Below are positions 37,854-48,000 of a DNA stretch of 64,000 nucleotides, piece by piece. Origin of the DNA: Mucilaginibacter sp. PAMC 26640 (lineage in GTDB: Bacteria; Bacteroidota; Bacteroidia; Sphingobacteriales; Sphingobacteriaceae); contig CP014773.1 of NCBI GenBank assembly GCA_001596135.1, positions 2,294,001-2,358,000 on the forward strand. Direction: 5' to 3'. A program made the position numbers and the translations under genes. The notes below the pieces were generated by a model, which saw nothing but the letters and a program-made list of their open reading frames with translations, ran no database searches and was not told where the DNA came from. The stretch's first letter is position 1, and the number at the start of each line of letters is the position of its first letter.

Positions 37854-38619
37854 AGACATTACCGAAAAACCTTTTTTTATTGTTGGCCCCTGTGTGATGG
37901 AGAACCAGGAGCTTTTGTATACCGTTGCCGATAAGGTGGCGGAGATTAAGAGCAAGTACCCGGTTACGATGGTTTTTAAATCATCTTTTGATAAAGCTAA
38001 CCGCACCAGCATTAGCGCGTATCGCGGGCCGGGTATTGATAAAGGCCTGGAGATGCTGAACAAGGTAAAAGAGAAGTTTGGCTTGGAGGTAACTACGGAT
38101 ATTCATGAGCCCTTCCAGGCGGCCATAGCTGCGGAGGTGGTGGATATATTGCAGATCCCGGCATTCCTTTGCCGCCAAACCGATCTGCTGGTAGCAGCCG
38201 CGCAAACCGGGAAGGTGGTGAACGTAAAGAAAGCCCAGTTCCTTTCTGGCCAGGATATGTTTTATCCGGCGCAAAAAGTGAAAGAGGCAGGTAACGACCA
38301 GATCATCCTGACCGAACGTGGCAACTCGTTTGGTTACAACAACCTGGTGGTTGATTTCAGGAATATATATGATATGAAGGAATTCGGTTACCCGGTTTGT
38401 ATGGATTGTACCCATTCGGTGCAACGCCCCGGCGGAGCAGGTGGCAAAACCGGTGGCGACCGTAAGTTTGTACCTAACATGGCTCATGCTGCGCGTGCCT
38501 TTGGTGCCAGCGGCTATTTTATAGAAACCCACCCTGATCCGGACCATGCGATGAGCGACGGCCCTAATATGCTATACCTGAAGGATCTGGAGGAATTGAT
38601 TAAATCATTGATAAGTTAG
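37840..38619 (+). CDS. kdsA: 3-deoxy-8-phosphooctulonate synthase
   Basis: 259 residues. FFIVGPCVMENQELLY, FKSSFDKANRTSISAYRGPG, and the metal/active-site segments VNVKKAQFLSGQDM and MDCTHSVQRPGGAGGKTGGD match KdsA. It condenses arabinose-5-phosphate with PEP. The start lies inside the end of kdsB. It is slightly shorter than the E. coli enzyme but complete. Confidence 0.97.
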   Translation: MALYKDITEKPFFIVGPCVMENQELLYTVADKVAEIKSKYPVTMVFKSSFDKANRTSISAYRGPGIDKGLEMLNKVKEKFGLEVTTDIHEPFQAAIAAEVVDILQIPAFLCRQTDLLVAAAQTGKVVNVKKAQFLSGQDMFYPAQKVKEAGNDQIILTERGNSFGYNNLVVDFRNIYDMKEFGYPVCMDCTHSVQRPGGAGGKTGGDRKFVPNMAHAARAFGASGYFIETHPDPDHAMSDGPNMLYLKDLEELIKSLIS

Positions 38620-38636
38620 CGTTTTTAACTGCCACC

Positions 38637-38732
38637 CGTTATTGCGAGGTACGAAATAATCGCGAAGCCAAATAGCTGTCTGGCAAAGTCGCCCTGTATA
38701 GTTAATAGATTACTTCGTTCCTTGTGGTGACG
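38637..38732. repeat. inverted pair of GATTGCTTCGTTCCTCG-type repeats
   Basis: CGTTATTGCGAGGTACGAAA (38637) and AGATTACTTCGTTCCTTGTG (38707) are opposed, degenerate copies of the same unit. A third copy occurs at 58526. This is a dispersed intergenic repeat family. Confidence 0.65.
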
Positions 38733-38771
38733 ATTGAAAACGGGCAATGCGCCACCTAAAACTTGCATACC

Positions 38772-39242
38772 TTAGTACTCCGTTTTATTTTCAACGGCTT
38801 CCCAAAGCTTAAAGGCAGGTTGTGCATCACTGCGCATCAGCTGGGTAAAGGGCATTTTTCGCTGCTCCATAGGTAACTCCAGTTCATCATAAATAAAGTG
38901 GTCGTCAAAGCCTATCGCTGCGGCGTCGGCTTTTGTATTGGCATAGTACACTTTACTGATCCGCGCCCAGTAGATAGCACCAAGGCACATTGGGCAGGGT
39001 TCACAGCTGGTGTAGATCTCGCACCCCTCCAGGTTAAAAGTACCCAACTCCTGGCAGGCCAGTCGAATCACCGATACTTCGGCATGTGCGGTCGGGTCGT
39101 TAGAAGGCACTACCTTGTTAGCACTTCGGGCTACCACCATACCATCTTTAACAATAACGGCACCAAAGGGGCCGCCTAGTCCCTGCTTTACATTATATTC
39201 CGACAGATCGATAGCCATCTGCATAAATTGTTCGTTCGTCAT
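38772..39242 (-). CDS. guaD: guanine deaminase (cytidine-deaminase fold)
   Basis: 156 residues from the ATG at 39242, the same length as B. subtilis GuaD; a TTG five codons upstream is rejected. The zinc ligands H53 and catalytic E55 (TAHAEVSVI) and C83, C86 (TSCEPCPMCLGAIYWAR) are visible, and YYANTKADAAAIGFDDHFIY matches the GuaD-specific C-terminal part. It converts guanine to xanthine. tRNA adenosine deaminase is less likely because of the DAAAIGFDD ending. Confidence 0.85.
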   Translation of the reverse strand: MTNEQFMQMAIDLSEYNVKQGLGGPFGAVIVKDGMVVARSANKVVPSNDPTAHAEVSVIRLACQELGTFNLEGCEIYTSCEPCPMCLGAIYWARISKVYYANTKADAAAIGFDDHFIYDELELPMEQRKMPFTQLMRSDAQPAFKLWEAVENKTEY

Positions 39243-39258
39243 AACGCTTATTTTCAAT

Positions 39259-39286
39259 AAAAAACCCCAACCAAAGGCCGGGGTTT
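39259..39286 (-). terminator. intrinsic terminator of the OmpH-like gene
   Basis: Read on the minus strand: AACCCC with GGGGTT arms around GGCCTTTGGTT-like loop, then a run of six T. It lies between the OmpH-like gene and guaD. Confidence 0.75.
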
Positions 39287-39341
39287 CAATTATAACTTTT
39301 TTATTTCAGCTGCACATCCGCACATTTGAAATTTGCACATT

Positions 39342-39941
39342 TTATTTTTTATCCTTAGCGTAAGCTTCGTTTAATCTTTTAATTACTTCTGTAGTTACAT
39401 CAAGGCTTGGATCACCAAACAGCATATTAGTATTACCTTTCTGGAAAGTTAATACCATTTTGTAGCCTTTTTCTTTAGCGAATGATTTTGTGAAGTCAAT
39501 CAGTTTGTCATACAATTTAGCCTGTTCGCTGTATTGCAGGTTCTGAACCTCAGCACCGGCATTTTGCTGGTATTGCTGAAACTCTTGTCCTTTTTTTTGC
39601 AGGCGCTGCTCTGTGGCCTGGCGCTGGTCTGCCGCCATGGTAGCAGCAGCTTTTTGGTATTCGGCAACTTCACGCTGAATAGCCTGCTGGCGTGAACTAA
39701 CATCACTTTGTGCAGCTTTGCCTTTATCTTCAAGGCGTTTATTCATATCCTTGATGTAATCGTATTTAGCAATAATGGAATCCTGGTTAATGTAAACTAT
39801 TTCAGGGGTTCCGGCAGCAGCAGTTGTTGCAGTTGCAGCAGCTGGTTTATCAGCAGGCTTGTTTTGGTTACATGCAGTAACACCAGCGGCAATGGCTAAT
39901 GCTAAAACTGATTTGGTAACGATTGACGCGTTGATTTTCAT
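39342..39941 (-). CDS. OmpH/Skp-family periplasmic chaperone-like lipoprotein
   Basis: 199 residues from the ATG at 39941; the frame upstream extends into non-coding sequence. The N-terminus is a lipoprotein signal with the lipobox VTAC and lipidated Cys24, then an Ala/Pro/Thr-rich linker. From about residue 50 it shows the Skp core: VYINQDSIIAKYDYIKDMN, a long coiled coil rich in Gln/Lys (RQQAIQREVAEYQKAAAT; EQRLQKKGQEFQQYQ), and the C-terminal KGYKMVLTFQKGN strand. Skp holds unfolded outer-membrane proteins. Lipidation is unusual relative to the soluble E. coli Skp. Confidence 0.85.
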   Translation of the reverse strand: MKINASIVTKSVLALAIAAGVTACNQNKPADKPAAATATTAAAGTPEIVYINQDSIIAKYDYIKDMNKRLEDKGKAAQSDVSSRQQAIQREVAEYQKAAATMAADQRQATEQRLQKKGQEFQQYQQNAGAEVQNLQYSEQAKLYDKLIDFTKSFAKEKGYKMVLTFQKGNTNMLFGDPSLDVTTEVIKRLNEAYAKDKK

Positions 39942-40123
39942 TCTGTTTTCTCTAAAAAAAATTTTGACAAAGATAAACTTTCGCAACAAGTTTCCTAATG
40001 CGGAAGTATAAATGCAGCGATGTATCAATATGCAAATTTACCGATGTAAAGTTTGAGGAAATGATGTTGAAAAAAACAGGGGATAAGCAGGGCGAAATGG
40101 TTAGCTTACAGGCTTTGGTATGG

Positions 40124-40153
40124 TTGATATGTGGTATTAAAATCGTATTTTTG
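40124..40153 (+). promoter_or_regulatory. gyrB promoter
   Basis: TTG at 40124-40126 and TATTTTTG (TAnnTTTG) at 40146-40153, 19 bases apart, about 45 bases before the gyrB start. Confidence 0.6.
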
Positions 40154-40193
40154 CATTAGAGCTCCACCCGGAGTGTGTTATTGTTTTAGATAA

Positions 40194-42155
<1,962 letters not shown>

Positions 42156-42187
42156 GCAATATCCAGATGTTGTGAAATTTGTTATTG

Positions 42188-42214
42188 GCCCCGTTCGTTG
42201 AGCGGGGCTTTTTT
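42188..42214 (+). terminator. intrinsic terminator after gyrB
   Basis: GCCCCG/CGGGGC with a 9-base loop followed by TTTTTT. Confidence 0.9.
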
Positions 42215-42330
42215 GTGGGGTTGGGTTTGACTTTAGTGATTAGGTAGATTTGCTTTGACTCTTTGAATTAGCATATTTCACCCATCCCGGAATTTCGTTC
42301 AATTCGATATCAGGTGTATCGCTTCCAACC

Positions 42331-42756
42331 TTACTTCAATATCAGCACCTGTTTCCCAAAGTCAATCACCGCTTTGTATCTCATTAATATATCACTGCCA
42401 ATCACCCCTAACACTTCGGGATGGCCCAACTGCCTGTAAGCAATATTGATGGAGGATAGGTCAAGCACGGCCACTTCCAGTTCGGGAATTAGCAAGCTAC
42501 CAATCCATACATTGTTTAACAATGCAGTGGCGGACTGCATACTATTGGTTCCCAATCCGGTAGAGAGGCGTTCGCTGGCAATGATATCAGTAGCTTCATT
42601 TGCAGCCAGCAACAATTGACGATCGAAGGCCGTACGCGAGGCACCCGTATCCAGCACCACTTTAAATGGCTTGTTAAAAAGTTGAATATCCAGCAGGGGA
42701 TGATAGCCATCATCATGCAGATCTATCATTTGCAGCGGTACGGTGATCTTAGCCAT
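42331..42756 (-). CDS. retropepsin-like aspartic protease domain protein
   Basis: 141 residues from the ATG at 42756. The single-lobed retropepsin motif VVLDTGASRTAFD places the catalytic aspartate at residue 36, and the hydrophobic-hydrophobic-Gly part appears as GVIGSDIL (about 123-130). It is not retroviral; such small bacterial proteins are probable dimeric proteases of unknown substrate. It has no signal peptide. Confidence 0.75.
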   Translation of the reverse strand: MAKITVPLQMIDLHDDGYHPLLDIQLFNKPFKVVLDTGASRTAFDRQLLLAANEATDIIASERLSTGLGTNSMQSATALLNNVWIGSLLIPELEVAVLDLSSINIAYRQLGHPEVLGVIGSDILMRYKAVIDFGKQVLILK

Positions 42757-42826
42757 CAGATTATGCTGTTGCAACAGACTTTATACTTTAATCAATATTT
42801 CACTAAATCACTAACTCATTTATTGA

Positions 42827-45085
42827 TTAAAACGGATACCCAATAGCAATATTCAAAATTGCATTATTAAAGCTAGGGCTAACCGAGCGAGATGCACCGT
42901 TGTTTGAGTATGGGACTAATACCGGGAAACCCAGATCGGTACGCAGCACCAATACCGTTGCGTCAAAACGCAAACCAAAGCCCACGTCGGCAGCTAATTG
43001 CTGGTAAAATTTAGGCCCGAAAGTACCGCCCGCCTGGTGTGTCTTGGCGTTCCAAACGTTACCGGCATCGGTAAACAAAGCACCGTAAACAATACTGAAT
43101 AATTTCACCCGGTATTCTAAATTAGCTTCCAGTTTTATATCGCCCGACTGATCTGCAATAAAACCGCCATTCAGTGCAGTTGCATCAACACTGCCCGGCC
43201 CGATTGACCTGGCACGGAAACCTCTTAAACTATTCGGGCCGCCGATGAAGAACTGTTGGCTGTATGGCAGAATAGTTGAATTACCATAAGGCAATCCCAG
43301 CCCTACCAGGAACCGTGCTGCAAACTTGCTGCCCAGGCCCAGCTTATGGAAAAAGCGGATCTCATTTTCAAGCTTTAGATATTGATTAAATGGTGTTCCG
43401 AATAAAGTTTTGACTTTTCCACCTAAGGTATCGGCACCGGTAACCAGCCCATAAATATTGTTGGATAAGCTCAATTTACCACGATAGAAAAGGCTGTTGG
43501 TACGATAATCTTCGGTAGTATTGTCATAGGTATAAGCGTAGCTTGGTCCCCATGTAAATTGCGGATCAATAACGTGTTTTAGTGCAGGATTCCGATTATT
43601 AGGATTGTTAATACTGTCAGTATAAAGCGGACTTACGTTCCTGGGCTTAGTATATGTAATCTCCAGCAAGTTAAGTTCATTCAGTTTATGTACATTGGTT
43701 TTAAAACTGTAGCCAAATGATCCGCTGAATGAGTTGAGTGAATATAATTTACTCCGTACAACCGAAGTGTAGTTTAGCGTGAGCGTAGTCCTTGGGATAT
43801 AGGCATTATCCGATTTGAAATTGAACGGACTAATGATTCTCGGCCAGGAAAGCGATGGCTGGATCCCGTACTGAAACACATTGAAGCCACCCGCTGTACC
43901 ACCAACCTGCACATCAGTACTGGCAAATAAGGTAACGGTTAGTAATTCTCCACCTTTAAAGGCATTACGGTTTCTCCAGCTTAGGTTTACCTGTGATCCG
44001 GTGTAGCTTGCGGATGAGGTACGGCCCAATAGTTCCAGCTGTAAGGATTTCTTTTTGTAGGGAGTAAGGAAATAATAAACGTCCAGTTTCGGAGAATCTG
44101 GCGTTACATCTTCAAATTTATTTTTTACGTATTGGTACGGGCCCAGGTTAATAAATCTGTTGAGTGAGTTGTTATGCGTTGTGCGGCTGTAAGTATCGTT
44201 AGGGTGCAGCAATACGGTGTTGGCGAAAATATAAGGCTTAACCGTTTTGCGCGGATCAACAATGTTGTACCACCGGTAAAACTCCGACTGATTTAACTTT
44301 AGAGTAGTGTCACGCAAAGAGTAGTTTGGGTAAACGTAAATGTTTCTTACAGAATAAATATCCCGTGCGCGAGATGGTGTTTCTGGCTTTATCCGTACCG
44401 TTAAGTCAACCTGGTGAGTTGCAACCGTACTATCTACCCTTATAATCAGTTGCTCTGGTGCGAAGTAAAAAAAACCTTTTTCTTTCAACCTGGCATCTAT
44501 TCTGATCCGTTCGGATTTGATTACATCCAGGTTGTATTTGTCGCCGGTTTTTAATAGCGTTTGTTTCTTCGTGCCCAGCACTGCGGTATCCAGGCTATTA
44601 TCTGTAGCTAATGGGAAGGTAATGTTGCGGATAGTGTAAGACGGACCTGCATTAACCGTGAATTCGGCACGGGCTGTCCTGTCTTTACCTATCGTATCAC
44701 CACTTACTGTTGATTGAAAATAACTCTCGTTTTGCAGGCGGTTCTGCATAATATTGCTGTTCTTGGCCAAATCAACCTGGCTTACAAATACAGGCGGTTC
44801 GCCAAACTTGCTGAAGAATTTTTGGATAAAACCCTTGCGCGCTTTGGTTTTGTAATAGAACCAAAGTTTTGCTCTCAGCCCCAATATAGATGAATTAGGA
44901 GCAGGGCGAACCAGCGCATTCATTTCCGCGCTTATCGCTTTCGCATCGCTTTTCTTAATATCCTTATCCACCACTTTAACCGAGCTGCCTGTATACAATT
45001 TCTCGTTTTGAGGGATGTATTTGGTAGTGCTGCAAGCGGTTAAAAATGCGGTAATAAATAGTAAATATTTTAGTCGTTTTATCAT
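42827..45085 (-). CDS. tamL: TamL: lipidated BamA/TamA-family outer-membrane protein
   Basis: 752 residues. The N-terminus is a lipoprotein signal (FLTACST, lipidated Cys18). POTRA-like repeats occupy roughly 40-330, and the C-terminal half is an Omp85 beta-barrel with the lid-loop motif GGPNSLRGFRARSIGPG and a barrel-closing C-terminal ILNIAIGYPF ending in Phe. In Bacteroidota the TamA homologue is a lipoprotein called TamL that acts with TamB in the outer membrane; the ATGA overlap with tamB supports this assignment. Confidence 0.88.
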   Translation of the reverse strand: MIKRLKYLLFITAFLTACSTTKYIPQNEKLYTGSSVKVVDKDIKKSDAKAISAEMNALVRPAPNSSILGLRAKLWFYYKTKARKGFIQKFFSKFGEPPVFVSQVDLAKNSNIMQNRLQNESYFQSTVSGDTIGKDRTARAEFTVNAGPSYTIRNITFPLATDNSLDTAVLGTKKQTLLKTGDKYNLDVIKSERIRIDARLKEKGFFYFAPEQLIIRVDSTVATHQVDLTVRIKPETPSRARDIYSVRNIYVYPNYSLRDTTLKLNQSEFYRWYNIVDPRKTVKPYIFANTVLLHPNDTYSRTTHNNSLNRFINLGPYQYVKNKFEDVTPDSPKLDVYYFLTPYKKKSLQLELLGRTSSASYTGSQVNLSWRNRNAFKGGELLTVTLFASTDVQVGGTAGGFNVFQYGIQPSLSWPRIISPFNFKSDNAYIPRTTLTLNYTSVVRSKLYSLNSFSGSFGYSFKTNVHKLNELNLLEITYTKPRNVSPLYTDSINNPNNRNPALKHVIDPQFTWGPSYAYTYDNTTEDYRTNSLFYRGKLSLSNNIYGLVTGADTLGGKVKTLFGTPFNQYLKLENEIRFFHKLGLGSKFAARFLVGLGLPYGNSTILPYSQQFFIGGPNSLRGFRARSIGPGSVDATALNGGFIADQSGDIKLEANLEYRVKLFSIVYGALFTDAGNVWNAKTHQAGGTFGPKFYQQLAADVGFGLRFDATVLVLRTDLGFPVLVPYSNNGASRSVSPSFNNAILNIAIGYPF

Positions 45086-48000
45086 TGCAAAGTTGTGGTC
45101 TGAGTTTTAGCGCGTTCGTCTTTATCCTGTTGTTGCGAAGCTTTTTCTTTTTCGTCTTTTAATTTTTGTTCTTGCTGGTAGCGTTTGCGCATAGCCCGTT
45201 CTTCGGGGCTGCGTTTACGGAAAACTTCGCGGAAGCGATTATAGTCTACCGTGAGCGTAAAGGCCAGCCCCGTTTCTACCACCTGCCCTTGTATTACGAT
45301 ATATTCATCTTTTCGATATGCGCGGATAGCAAAGCGGCCGTCTTTTGTGAGTTTGTAATTCACTGACAGATTGCCCGCAATGTTAGAGGTTTTTTGCCCT
45401 GCCTGTGCACCTTCCAGGTTAAAGTTATTACCTACAGATACGGTAAGCCTGTCGTTAAGGAATCGTTTGGAAAGTCCTACATTCAGGTCTGTCCGGTTTT
45501 GGGCCGTGCCGGTAGAATAGTCCTGCCCTGAAGTTAAGCCGAAGTTTAAATCTACCCCGGTTATCAGGCTGCCCGCCAAATTATTCAATTGGTCGGTGAG
45601 CAAGCCACTAACGCTGCTCCGGATAGCACCTTCTACACCAGCGCTGCCGCCTTGGCTTTGTAACGGGTTATCACCAATAAAGTGGCCCAATGCCAATACG
45701 CCCAGCACCTGTTTGTTCATCTCATTAGGATCCTGCCTTATCTGCGATAGGCGCGTATTTACTATGGTAGTAACATCGCTGGAAACGTTGTAATTACTAT
45801 CCGGCAGTACGATATCAAAACTGATATCAGGTTTCATTAATTCATTCTTTAAGTTCAGATTAACGTTGAACGGCAACTTTTGCTTGTACAACCCGGAGTT
45901 TGAATCCGAAAGCTGATTAGCAACCAAATCGATAGGAGGGACGTTGGCTACGTAAACCGCAGTCAGGTCAATGTTAGCACTGGTTGGGTCGCCCGTCCAG
46001 GTGATAGTACTGCCTTGTTTAAAGTTGAATTTACGGCTAATGGTGGCGTATGATAAATTGTACGAGCCCTGGTTAACCACATAGGTTCCAGTGAGGCTTG
46101 TCTTCCCGCTTGGGTCGATACCACCGCTAAGGTGGGCTTCGCCTTTCAGATGCACGATGTCACCGTTGCGCTCATCCACTACAATATTGAAGTTGGCATT
46201 CTTATCCACGTTTACAGTAGCAGTCACATCCAAGCCGGTCAATTCAGATTTTTTTAACGAATCAAGTTGTTTGGCCAGCAGCATCGAGTCCATTTTCGGT
46301 GCATCCTTATCTATAAACTCCACTACGCCTTTCCGGTCTTCTACACCGGGGTCAGCAGTAGGTATCACGATGGTCAGATCAGTTTGCTTGTTAACGGTAA
46401 GGTTAGCATCAACCACCGGCTTTACCATATCCCCGCGAATTTTCACATTGGCATCCATAAACAGCTTACCATAAAATAACTGGTTATCGGCTTTTGTGGA
46501 GTTGATCACCCGGAAATTATTCATCCGGATATCCATCCCGAATTTAAAGTCGGTATATGTTTTTGTATAAACAGATCCGGTTACGATAGCCTTATTGCCG
46601 GTAGAATCTACCAGGGTAAAGTCGTTAAAGCGAATGCCTTCATCATTAAAGGTGATGCTCTCCTGCGGCATTGTAAAATAGGAGTTCAGCATGGATACAT
46701 TGAAGGCAGCTTTGTTGAAGTTTATATTTCCCCGTACCGCCGGTGCAGTTGTGGTTCCAGTTACTTTAAGGGCACCGGTAATGTTACCACTTGCATTGCG
46801 AATGCTGCCGAAGCTGAAGCCTTCAATACTCTTCATATTCAGGTTTACAATATTCAGGTTAAGATCAAAGCGACTTTCTGGCAAGGTATAATACATACCG
46901 TTCAAATCCACCTGATTGCCTTTACCGGTAATATTCATCTGCGCGGCGTAGGCATTGGCTGTTTGGTTATTCACCTTCAGCGCAATATTGCCTACTGTGT
47001 CTCCCTTAAAACTAAAGTCGATAACATTTATAGCAGCTTCAAATACCGGCGATTTTTGGAAGTTACTCACCACCGCGTTACCATTGATTGTGCCGCCAAC
47101 CTGCAGGGTATCCTGCTTGGCCATTTTGGTAAGTGTTTCTATTTTGAAGTTCTTAAAATCAACCGTAATAGGCGAATTGAATTCACCTGAATTACTGTTA
47201 ATGCTCAGTACCTGGTTACTATTAGTTAGGCTAAAGCTTCGGGCTAAAACACCTTTATTGCCATACAGTAAAGCGTTATTTGGATTAACCGCCCATGGCA
47301 TATAATCCAGCATTACGCCATCCTGCAAAAAGCTGAACTGGTAAACGTCTGGAGTAACACTAAAGGTACCGGCTACGCGGTAACGTTCTTTTTTGGCCGC
47401 ATCGCGCACTTGCAAACTAATGCCCAGCTGGTTGTTTTGGGCACTGCCGGTAATGCTAGGGTAAAGAATATCCAGTGATGAGCCCACCTTGGCTTCATCA
47501 AGGGTAAGGCTATAGTTAAGCGCGTTATTGCCCGTATTAATAGCCAGTTTACCGTTGTTAATCGTGTTGGTGCCGTAGATTACTTTGGGTATGGATGCGT
47601 TAACTACCAGTTCGCCACTGGTACTGTTAAACCGGCCGTTCAATAATACCGGGTCCAATTGTTTCAAATCAGGAACGAATTTCTCAACCAGTGGTGTCTT
47701 CACCAGGCGCGCATCGAATGTAAACTGTTGCGGTGAGTACTTCGTTTTTGCTACCGGGGTTTTACTTACCAATGCGGTATTGTAATATTTATTGATCACA
47801 TCGGTAACTGCGGGCGCTATTTCCGTCAATTTATATTTGCCACCCAGGTGCGCGTAGAACATCGGGGTCTTTAGACGTAAGCTGCTGCTATCTGCATTGG
47901 CTGTAGAGATCAGGCTTACGGTATCCAGGTTAATTCGGGTGCCCGCATTGTTTACCAGCAATTCTGTAGCCAGGATGTTGGCGTTTAAATAATCCGGATC

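Noticed and set aside
42331..42756. retroelement protease
   Set aside because: No reverse transcriptase or repeats around it; small retropepsin-like proteins are common in bacteria.
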